DNA of 7,110 nt, taken from assembly GCA_903918705.1 (NCBI GenBank), contig CAIXFP010000529.1, positions 1-7,110 of the forward strand, written 5' to 3'. Positions 1-6,100 of this stretch are shown here, piece after piece. Origin of the DNA: an uncultured Pseudomonadota bacterium (GTDB taxonomy: Bacteria > Pseudomonadota > Gammaproteobacteria > Burkholderiales > Thiobacillaceae). The translations under genes and the position numbers were made by a program. Positions within the stretch are counted from its first letter, which is position 1. The number at the start of each line of letters is the position of its first letter. Under the pieces are notes generated by a model, which was given only the letters and a program-made list of their open reading frames with translations, was not told the origin of the DNA and did no database searches.

Positions 1-244
1 TGATCGCGCCGACGGTGACATCCGGCAGCCGCGCCAGACGCTCGGCGAGCAGGCGCAAGGCCACGCTCTTGCCCGTGCCGGGATCGCCGTGAATCATGGC
101 GAAGCCGCCTTCGCGAATCTGGGCGTGCTCGATGCGCCAGCAGAAGTTCTCGATCCGGGGCGGCACATAGACCACCTCGGTGGGCAACTCGGGGGAGAAG
201 GGATTCCACTTCAGCCCATACAGGGCAAGGAGTTTCTGGTTCAT
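1..244 (-). CDS. ExeA/TniB-like AAA+ ATPase of the transposon, N-terminal part only
   Basis: This is the first 81 codons of a minus-strand gene that runs off the left edge of the window. It begins MNQKLLALYGLKWNPFSPE, the usual opening of ExeA/TniB-like transposon ATPases (aromatic-N-P-F followed by a short proline-rich stretch). A Walker A motif, GDPGTGKS, is at residues 53-60. Walker B, the sensor residues and the C-terminus are beyond the edge. In related elements such an ATPase (MuB/TniB type) binds ATP and target DNA and directs the transposase to its target; that role is inferred here. Its ATG (242-244) overlaps the transposase stop codon (TGA, 241-243) as ATGA, which points to translational coupling. 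The ATG choice is supported by this overlap and by the family-like N-terminus. Confidence 0.85.
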   Translation of the reverse strand, partial: MNQKLLALYGLKWNPFSPELPTEVVYVPPRIENFCWRIEHAQIREGGFAMIHGDPGTGKSVALRLLAERLARLPDVTVGAI

Positions 245-1743
245 GCGGGTTCCTGGTTGGGGGTTGAAGCCGCCGCGGGCAAGCGATCGGTGGGCAAATA
301 GGCGGGCGGCAAGCCGGTTGCGGCGTAGTCGGTGAGCAGTTGTTTCAGCAGGGGCGCCATGCCGGAAGGCGGCAACGGCGAGCGATCCGCGGCTGGCGTG
401 AGTGCCCGGCGCTGGCCGTCGGCGTTGGCGGACTTGTCCAGTGGCCTGACCGGGCAAAGCACGGCCCCGCTGCGGGCATCGACCAGATCGACCCGGGCCA
501 GATCCCAGCGGGCATAGCGCAGGTGCACCACGCCCAGGTGGCGATAGATGGCGGGGATCTCGAAGCGCGCGCCTTCCAGACTCACGGTGCCGTCGGAGCG
601 GCGCTGGCGGCGTGCCACCTCGATGCGGAACGCGGCGGCCAGCGTCGCGGTCTCTGGGCACTCGCGGCGGACATTGGGGCCGGCCAGGTAACGGGCCAGC
701 GGGGTGGTGCCGAGTTCGGAATGGGGCGTACGGTGGTATTCCTGTTCGACCCAGGCTTGGGTGGCCTGATTGAGCAGGTCGAGGGTGAGGGATTCCTCAC
801 CTTCGAGCATGGCCATCAACCGCCCTTCGACCCGGCCCCAGAACGACTCCTGCTTGGCATTCTGGTACGGGGAATACGGCAGGGTGGTCTGATGCACGAC
901 ACCCAAGGTCGCCAGGCCCGACACGGTTTCCTCCGCCAGCATGGCTGCACCGTTGTCGGTCATCAAGGCGCGGGGCAGGCCGCGTTTCATGAAAGCCTGG
1001 CAGAGCCCATGAATGAGACTCTCGGCGGTTTCGTCGAGATACCACTGCAGGTGGCAGACCAGACGCGAGCGATCGTCGATGACCCCGAGCAGCATCGGCT
1101 TGGCCCAGGTTCCGGCGCGGGTGAGCACCTTGCGCGCGCCGTGATGGAAATCGAGATGCCAGAGCGCCGAGACGTGGTCGACCTCGAAACTGCGGACCTC
1201 CAGGCGTTCGAGCCGATCGCGGGCCAGCAGTGCACCGTCGCTCGCGCGTTTCGGGCGAGCCTGGCGGAACATGCCCTGCGCCTTGAGATAGCGGCGCACG
1301 GTAGGGTAGGACGCCAGGGGCGAATCGCCGCCGGCCAGGGTGGCGCGGAGGTTGTCGAAATGGAGTTGAGCAGTCCAGCCGGGATGCTCGCGGTACTGGG
1401 TCTCCAGGCGGGCGATGGCGGTGGGCGAGAGGCTGGGGAATTGCCCGATGTCGGCACGCCGCCGGTTCTTCAACGCCGCCACCGGATCGGCGGCGCGGCG
1501 GGCGGCGTAGTACCAGCGCTCCAGGGTCGAGACACCGAAGCGGACGTCCAGACCGGTGGTGGGATGCCGCCAGGTCTTGGCGGCGAGGCTGCTCAGTGCG
1601 GTATACAACTCGCCGGTGGCGGGTGGAGCGGCCAACAGGGGGCCGACGATCGAAAAGCGCAAACGTGCCCAACGATCGCGCTGAAGGGGATCGGTAACTG
1701 GTCTCAAGAAGGTCTCCCGGAACGGCAGCGCCGGTGGCGCCAC
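241..1743 (-). CDS. rve-type DDE transposase (Mu/Tn5053-like), complete
   Basis: This 500-residue protein catalyses DNA strand cutting and joining during transposition. The N-terminal 170 residues contain helix-turn-helix-like segments (around 66-90 and 145-157) likely to bind the element ends. The integrase core follows, with the catalytic triad D198 (in WHLDFHHG), D263 (in MTDNGAAM) and E299 (in NAKQESFWGRVEGR). D263 and E299 are separated by 35 residues, the classic D-35-E spacing. A region at about 384-428 (GTVSLEGARFEIP onward) fits the small beta-barrel that follows rve domains in Mu-like transposases. The first available start is GTG at 1741-1743, since an in-frame TAG lies at 1759-1761. 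No clear ribosome binding site precedes it, and the upstream gene ends 61 bases away. The gene looks intact. The long antisense reading frame opposite it is a by-product of high GC. Confidence 0.92.
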   Translation of the reverse strand: MAPPALPFRETFLRPVTDPLQRDRWARLRFSIVGPLLAAPPATGELYTALSSLAAKTWRHPTTGLDVRFGVSTLERWYYAARRAADPVAALKNRRRADIGQFPSLSPTAIARLETQYREHPGWTAQLHFDNLRATLAGGDSPLASYPTVRRYLKAQGMFRQARPKRASDGALLARDRLERLEVRSFEVDHVSALWHLDFHHGARKVLTRAGTWAKPMLLGVIDDRSRLVCHLQWYLDETAESLIHGLCQAFMKRGLPRALMTDNGAAMLAEETVSGLATLGVVHQTTLPYSPYQNAKQESFWGRVEGRLMAMLEGEESLTLDLLNQATQAWVEQEYHRTPHSELGTTPLARYLAGPNVRRECPETATLAAAFRIEVARRQRRSDGTVSLEGARFEIPAIYRHLGVVHLRYARWDLARVDLVDARSGAVLCPVRPLDKSANADGQRRALTPAADRSPLPPSGMAPLLKQLLTDYAATGLPPAYLPTDRLPAAASTPNQEPA

Positions 1744-1804
1744 AACCGGGAGGGAAGGCTAGTGAGCCTGGGCGTTGTCGCCTATCTGCATCCTCTGCGG
1801 GTGA

Positions 1805-2371
1805 TCAGCGGCCCTCGTTCAACGTGGCCGGCCTGACGGTGAGCGGGCTCAGGAAGATCAGGAGGCGCAGCAACGCTTCCGCGGCGTCACCGGCGAAGCG
1901 TTCGAGCAGGCTGGCGGGAAACAAGGCGGTGTCAACCGGCGGCATGAAGCGCGCGCAGGCGGCCTGCCACAACGGGGTCAGTGGGAACTGTTCACCCCAC
2001 CATTGGCGCCAGCGTTGCAGGGTTCGCACGGGAATGTTCAGCTCGCTGGCAAGCCGCGCCGCCGTTGTCCTCTGCCCGGCATGCCGGGCAGAGGACAACA
2101 CCACCGCCAGGGACAGATAGACGCGCCGACCTAGGAAGCGTACCGACATCGAGGTGGTCCGCCGACGGCACCGGTTGCAGCAAAAGCTGAAGCGCGACTC
2201 AAAGTCAGCACGCACCTCGCTCAAGCAGGCGCGCGGCTTCCTTGGATAGTTGGCACGGTGCAGGACGCCACCGCAGGCGCAACCACGCAAACGCACTTCG
2301 CTCGACAGTTCGTCGTCAATGCGTAGCAGTAATAGGTAAAACCTGGGGTCTTGTTGAAGGGCATGGCACAC
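1805..2371 (-). CDS. DUF6431-type zinc-ribbon / helix-turn-helix transposon protein
   Basis: This 188-residue protein is the first gene of the element. Cysteines 31, 33, 64, 65 and 68 (CACGG and CCNRC) form a likely zinc-binding ribbon. The flanking RKPR and SVRFLGRRVYLSLAVVL patterns match what I recall of DUF6431 proteins, which commonly accompany transposases and ATPases of this kind. A helix-turn-helix at about 102-125 (TTAARLASELNIPVRTLQRW) suggests DNA binding, either as element regulator or as a factor recognising ends or target; this role is inferred. The start is GTG at 2369-2371, the only reasonable start in the frame, which opens after a TGA at 2426-2428. The Shine-Dalgarno sequence is weak (AGAGA). 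Codons about 91-103 lie entirely within a perfect 36-bp palindrome, yet the protein pattern there (SSARHAGQRTT) still looks family-like. Confidence 0.8.
   Translation of the reverse strand: MCHALQQDPRFYLLLLRIDDELSSEVRLRGCACGGVLHRANYPRKPRACLSEVRADFESRFSFCCNRCRRRTTSMSVRFLGRRVYLSLAVVLSSARHAGQRTTAARLASELNIPVRTLQRWRQWWGEQFPLTPLWQAACARFMPPVDTALFPASLLERFAGDAAEALLRLLIFLSPLTVRPATLNEGR
2064..2099. repeat. Perfect 36-bp palindrome inside the DUF6431-type gene
   Basis: The left arm GTTGTCCTCTGCCCGGCA (2064-2081) is followed directly by its exact reverse complement (2082-2099), with no spacer. The next base pair outward does not match. It lies in the coding region, between the zinc ribbon and the helix-turn-helix of the encoded protein. 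In RNA it would form a very strong hairpin; in DNA it could extrude as a cruciform. It lacks the T-tract expected of an intrinsic terminator on either side. Confidence 0.95.
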
Positions 2372-2532
2372 TTGAATAGGTCTCTTGGCTTGGTAACCAG
2401 AGACTCCCCCGAAGGGTCCGTTTGTTCAAGTTCCCCGAGGGGGCCTCCCCGCCTACATCACGCTGCTTGACCATCCAGACAGCGAGTGCCATTGCAATCA
2501 GTGACCGGACTCAGATTTACACGGTCTTGACC
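2372..2532. other. Junction between transposon and cargo/host DNA, with repeated CCCCGARGGG blocks
   Basis: This gap of about 160 bases separates the divergent transposon and plus-strand genes. It holds two similar blocks, CCCCGAAGGG at 2407-2416 and CCCCGAGGGG at 2433-2442, starting 26 bases apart and each with dyad symmetry. The second is followed by CCTCCCC, which offers alternative pairing. An ACTTGAA/TTCAAGT inverted pair lies at 2370-2376 and 2425-2431. The transposon end, transposase-binding sites and promoters for both directions should lie here. I cannot fix the end without the distal terminal repeat, and I see no convincing -35/-10 pair. Confidence 0.4.
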
Positions 2533-3657
2533 ATGATGCCTCCTGATAACGCAATGCCGTGGACTGAGGTACTTAAGGAGCCGGTCGATTCCCAATTATC
2601 AATGTTTCGCCAAGCTACTGCTCGAATCCATGTTGATCATGTAAAAGCCGGATTGCGAGCGTTCGCAGCGGATCTTTTTACCCGCGATTTGATCAGCATT
2701 GCCGACTATGTCGCGACTCTCGGAGGCAACGCTCTGAACTATCTGACACCCGACAAGTCGGGGCTCTTTCGTGACATGGTCACCGGTGTGGAAGCATCGA
2801 CACTGACCGAGATCTACAGCCGTGCCAAGTACGGTGGGGTGAGTGATATCCACTTTCTCGCACGAGAACTGATCGACTACCTGTGCGACGAGTTGGATAG
2901 GCCGGACTCTCAATGGTCTAACTTGTTCCGAAACGCCAAGGCGTGCGGCGACAACGTGGTGATGATGACCACAGGTTGGCGCAACGTACCCTCCACGGCA
3001 AACGTGCTCTATGAGATCGTAGTCGAGGAAGTCAACGTCAAACTGGCGTATATGGCGTGGCCAACGATCATCAACGTTAAGCTTCCCAGGATCGCACCGC
3101 CCTGTGAAGACTATGCCATCCTTAGCATTGAGGAGCGCGAGCGAGTCAATCTAATGCAGGACCATGTCATACCTGCCGAAAACTTCTACCGCTGGGGTGG
3201 TGTGCATGTGATTTTTGGTGACGATGTATTGGTCACCGGCGCGACTGCAGACAAAGTGCTTTTTGAGTCCATGCGCAGTGGTGCCAAGTCGTTCCGAGCG
3301 CTCTATCTAGTGGCGATTGACCCGCGTGTGGCGCTAAGCGATGCCTCAGTTGAGGAACGTCTAAATGGCATGGCGGTCGGGAAGATGCTGGATGATACCG
3401 TTGCTAGTCTGTTGTCTTCGCCCGATTACCAACCCATCCTACGTACACTGCGCTTACTATTCGGAGAAGGAAACAGGGAGACGTTCGCAGCTTTCCTACC
3501 CAAGGTGCCGGCGCTGACATGGCTGAGGCTGTACAAGTCTGCTTTGGGTAACGAGTTCCTCGGTCAAGAGCAATGTACGCCGTCCTTGATGATGCTAAGG
3601 GCCTATCTAACCGAGTTCGGGTTGCTGAATTCTGATGGCAGGGCAATTTTTCAGTGA
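2533..3657 (+). CDS. Phosphoribosyltransferase-like protein
   Basis: This protein is about 374 residues long from the ATG chosen here. The central segment VHVIFGDDVLVTGATADKVL (about residues 224-243) matches the PRPP-binding loop of type I phosphoribosyltransferases: a hydrophobic strand, two acidic residues, then T-G-A-T. After it come a strand-like stretch (ALYLVAIDP) and a helical C-terminal domain. The first 130 residues are mostly helical and I do not recognise them. The usual role would be to join a base to, or release one from, ribose-5-phosphate with PRPP; the substrate here is unknown. The frame is open from 2380, and a TTG at 2422 could add 37 residues, but these fall at the transposon junction and look non-native. 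ATG at 2533 or 2554 is more plausible; neither has a good ribosome binding site, so the start is uncertain. The stop overlaps the next gene's GTG by four bases, indicating an operon. Confidence 0.6.
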   Translation: MMPPDNAMPWTEVLKEPVDSQLSMFRQATARIHVDHVKAGLRAFAADLFTRDLISIADYVATLGGNALNYLTPDKSGLFRDMVTGVEASTLTEIYSRAKYGGVSDIHFLARELIDYLCDELDRPDSQWSNLFRNAKACGDNVVMMTTGWRNVPSTANVLYEIVVEEVNVKLAYMAWPTIINVKLPRIAPPCEDYAILSIEERERVNLMQDHVIPAENFYRWGGVHVIFGDDVLVTGATADKVLFESMRSGAKSFRALYLVAIDPRVALSDASVEERLNGMAVGKMLDDTVASLLSSPDYQPILRTLRLLFGEGNRETFAAFLPKVPALTWLRLYKSALGNEFLGQEQCTPSLMMLRAYLTEFGLLNSDGRAIFQ

Positions 3658-4454
3658 ACAGATCTGCCTGCGCTTCCGTGTGCTATGTGAGCTATTGGGA
3701 AAACCCCATTGGGCAGGACATGCCAGCCTATATCGCGCTGGCATTGGTTTCAATGCGCCGGGCCTTGGGTGAACGCTTCTCCTTGCTTACACCACAAACG
3801 GTACAGGACCTGATTGATCCGCGCATTCTTGGCAAAACGTGGGAATTTGAACCGCTGCCCTTCACCCTTTCAGAAGGGGTTGAGGCTATAGTGGCCAAAA
3901 GCGACTTCATTCGTATGGACTTTGTCCATCGATTTGGAGGTGCATGGGTAGATGCTGACACACTGTTCTTTCGAGACCCGACCAATGCGCTGTTTCCGAC
4001 GGGCCTAAGCCGTAAGCTGCATTGGCATAGTGAATGTATGTTCGCTTCACAACCGGGTAACCCCTTACTCGCCAGTGCGCTAGCTGCGGGTCTGGATGGA
4101 GGTGCTCATGCCTGGGGCAATCCGGGCCATATCAAGGACATCGTTGCGCAGGCTGATGGCGCCCTTGTACCTATTGCAGGAGATGTCATCAACCCCGGCT
4201 ACTGCCCCCGGTACAACTTCGCCAGTTGTGAGGTGATGCGTCGTCAGGACGTGAGCGTTGAGGAATTCCTGCTGACAGATGTGACTATGCTGAAGCTCTA
4301 CAATACTTACTTTCGCCGTACAGCCAAGCGCATGGAGTCAGTTGAGGAGTTTCTCTCTGGCGGCACTCTGCTGGCCAAGTTGTTCCTGCACATTGAGGCG
4401 GACCCTGGCTATTGGCTGGGCGAGAGTGAGCAGCTTATGGACGCCATTTGTTGA
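3654..4454 (+). CDS. DXD glycosyltransferase, capsular polysaccharide synthesis type (GT32-like)
   Basis: This 266-residue protein matches the capsular-polysaccharide-synthesis/GT32-like glycosyltransferase pattern. It has an early YWENPIGQDMPAYIALALVS, then SDFIRMDFVHRFGGAWVDAD at residues 83-102. In that family the SD..R and GG.W.D segments and the D-x-D (here D100-A-D102) bind the nucleotide-sugar donor with a divalent metal. A later CMFASQPGNPLLASAL is also typical. There is no signal peptide or membrane segment, so it is likely cytosolic, transferring a sugar to a lipid-linked, glycan or small-molecule acceptor that cannot be identified. The GTG start (3654-3656) overlaps the preceding TGA as GTGA, so it is probably translated by coupling with the PRTase-like gene. 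The last 46 bases overlap, antisense, the end of the convergent GT9 fusion gene. Confidence 0.8.
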   Translation: MNRSACASVCYVSYWENPIGQDMPAYIALALVSMRRALGERFSLLTPQTVQDLIDPRILGKTWEFEPLPFTLSEGVEAIVAKSDFIRMDFVHRFGGAWVDADTLFFRDPTNALFPTGLSRKLHWHSECMFASQPGNPLLASALAAGLDGGAHAWGNPGHIKDIVAQADGALVPIAGDVINPGYCPRYNFASCEVMRRQDVSVEEFLLTDVTMLKLYNTYFRRTAKRMESVEEFLSGGTLLAKLFLHIEADPGYWLGESEQLMDAIC

Positions 4455-6013
4455 TCTGAACATGGCGCCAGCGATACGGTACTAGCGCGTATATGAAGTC
4501 GGCACTCACGGTTAGTGCTAAGGTTTATCTTCCGGGTAATCACCTCATGAACACTCGGCGTGCAGCGGTGAGGAGACCCATGGGCAACATACAGCCATGC
4601 GGGTACGCGCGCTGGTAACTGGTCGAATTCGAGCTCAGCACGCACTAGATCGAATACTTCGGTCGTTCGTCCGCTTGGGGTCCAAGCAAGCGGAACGGTG
4701 CGGTGGTCGGGCTGCGTCACTTCCATTGCGGATTCGAATACCAAATTTATGGTCCCTGGATGACAATCGGCGACCTCGGGGAATTCCTGGCTGATTAGCG
4801 GTAACTGGCGTGCGAGATTTCTCTGCGCAACACCTAGGCCAGGTACGATCCTTGCTCTGAGAGAGAGGATGCAATCCGGCTCAGGTGCCGTGGCTAGAAG
4901 CTCTTTGAGGTTGTTGAGCAGCGCCTCAATCGAGAATGTATTCATGTCCTTTTTGCCGGTGCGCCGATATAGGCCAGTGGGTTGCTGGCTGTAGACCACA
5001 CGGGTCAACGGGGACAGGGGAGGTAGCCATGGGTTGGCTTGTTTATCCATGGCGGGGTAAATGGCCACCAGTCTTGTGTCCAAACCAACTGCCATGTGCA
5101 CGATTGCCGTATCGACAGTGACCACGGCTTGCGCTTGGTTGATAACCCCTGCAACGTCCTTGGGCGATACCAGGCCATGGATTACACGAATGTTTTTCCG
5201 CGCCACGGAGACTTCTATGTGTAACGCATTCTCATAGGTCTCAGGGCTACACAGAATGCCAATAGACAAGGTTGGATAAGCATCGGCTATGGCACGCAGC
5301 ACGCTCACTGATCGGTCGAAGGCCAAGCTTTTGTCTTGTCGGCTGGCATAGGGGTTGAACAGGAGGTGTGGAGCTAGGGCAGGGTTTGGCTGCGTCTCAG
5401 GAAGGGGGACGATGTATTTCTTATCCACCACGCTTGCGCCTAGATCTATGAGAACTCGCCGGTAGCACTCGGCCATATCGAGACCGACTGTCGCTGCACC
5501 GAACTTGCGATTGACGCAGCGTAAACAGTCATCGAACGAGTACACCCGAGTCGGACGCAGCAGTCTCAGGAAAAGGATTTCCGCAGGCTGTATCCTCTCG
5601 ACTAGATGTACCACTGCATTGACCCGCCCAAGCTGGCGCGCCAGTCGGCGGAGCTCACGAACTCCGGGATTAGCATTGGTGATTAGAACCTGATCCACGG
5701 CAAAATCGAGTGCATGCATCTGGGCAAGCTCGGCGACCGTCAACACGGTCACCCGGGCATAGAGTCTGCGAGCCTCGCGAAAGAAGAAGGACGAAACAAT
5801 CGAGTCTCCTAGCTTGGCATCCCACCGTGGCACAACAATGTGCAGGTTTTCTTCTGTGGCTCGGGGTGTCAGCAACCTGTCAGCGAATAAGCGATACGCC
5901 AGTCGTACGAACGCTTTGCGTATATTTCTCAGGGATGAAATGTATTCAAAGGCGGGGTTCTTGGTCAGCATAAACCATACTGCAGCTCTTTGATGCTTAG
6001 GTATGTAGAACAT
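4409..6013 (-). CDS. GT9 (heptosyltransferase-like) protein fused to a CTP-dependent riboflavin-kinase-like domain
   Basis: This 534-residue protein has two domains. Residues about 55-370 resemble GT9 heptosyltransferases. An N-terminal Rossmann-like start reads LHIVVPRWDAKLGDSIVSSF, and the family signature VVTVDTAIVHMAVGLDTRLV is at 297-315, with H306 in the usual nucleotide-sugar-binding loop. Residues about 381-508 resemble archaeal CTP-dependent riboflavin kinases (PF01982 type): LRARIVPGLGVAQ (the GxG strand), HPGTINL at 418-424 (equivalent to the P-x-G-T-L-N motif), and a final strand-rich part reading VAHGSPHRCTPSVHEV. A low-complexity tail (about 510-534) overlaps the convergent gene and may be read-through past an older stop. 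The ATG at 6011-6013 has no clear ribosome binding site; an alternative ATG is 14 codons in (5969-5971). The GT9 call is firm. The kinase-like call rests on remembered motif patterns, and the activity of either domain is unproven. Confidence 0.75.
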   Translation of the reverse strand: MFYIPKHQRAAVWFMLTKNPAFEYISSLRNIRKAFVRLAYRLFADRLLTPRATEENLHIVVPRWDAKLGDSIVSSFFFREARRLYARVTVLTVAELAQMHALDFAVDQVLITNANPGVRELRRLARQLGRVNAVVHLVERIQPAEILFLRLLRPTRVYSFDDCLRCVNRKFGAATVGLDMAECYRRVLIDLGASVVDKKYIVPLPETQPNPALAPHLLFNPYASRQDKSLAFDRSVSVLRAIADAYPTLSIGILCSPETYENALHIEVSVARKNIRVIHGLVSPKDVAGVINQAQAVVTVDTAIVHMAVGLDTRLVAIYPAMDKQANPWLPPLSPLTRVVYSQQPTGLYRRTGKKDMNTFSIEALLNNLKELLATAPEPDCILSLRARIVPGLGVAQRNLARQLPLISQEFPEVADCHPGTINLVFESAMEVTQPDHRTVPLAWTPSGRTTEVFDLVRAELEFDQLPARVPAWLYVAHGSPHRCTPSVHEVITRKINLSTNRECRLHIRASTVSLAPCSDQQMASISCSLSPSQ

Positions 6014-6026
6014 TCAATGCGTGACG

Positions 6027-6055
6027 CTTATAGTGCTTATACTGGAAGATCGTAA
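6027..6055 (-). promoter_or_regulatory. Possible weak promoter upstream of the GT9 fusion gene
   Basis: On the minus strand TTACGA (6050-6055) is 17 bases from TATAAG (6027-6032), and a second TATAAG lies at 6036-6041. The -10 is 5 of 6 against consensus, but the -35 is poor. Transcription from it would start only a few bases before the ATG at 6013, so it would better suit the downstream ATG at 5969-5971 or near-leaderless translation. Confidence 0.2.
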
Positions 6056-6100
6056 TATGGGCTGTGTGACTGGCTTGCATTGTCATTGTGATTCGAATTT

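Larger units (their letters stand above)
1..2371 (-). mobile_element. Three-gene DDE transposon (DUF6431 / transposase / ATPase), partial
   Basis: Three genes in a row on the minus strand encode a zinc-ribbon/HTH protein, an rve-type DDE transposase and an AAA+ ATPase. This layout resembles Mu/Tn5053-type elements, in which an ATPase works with an rve transposase. The left part, including the rest of the ATPase gene and the distal terminal repeat, is outside the window, so terminal inverted repeats and target duplication cannot be tested. The coordinates cover the element's genes only. The true right end should lie between 2372 and about 2530, where composition changes from GC-rich to more balanced. 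All three reading frames are intact, so the element may be functional. Confidence 0.75.

Noticed and set aside
340..1836. Long plus-strand open frame of about 498 codons opposite the transposase
   Set aside because: It is antisense to a transposase with a full catalytic triad. Its product is a low-complexity Gly/Ala/Arg/Gln-rich sequence without a family pattern, as expected for a GC-rich shadow frame.
2064..2099. The 36-bp palindrome as an intrinsic terminator
   Set aside because: Neither side has a run of T, it has no loop, and it lies in the middle of an intact coding frame.
2422..2532. N-terminal extension of the PRTase-like gene from TTG at 2422
   Set aside because: The 37 added residues fall across the transposon junction repeats, have no ribosome binding site before the TTG and do not look like a domain, so a downstream ATG is preferred.
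4597..5973. Several plus-strand short frames across the GT9 fusion gene
   Set aside because: All are antisense to a gene with strong GT9 motifs, they are short, and they have no recognisable products.
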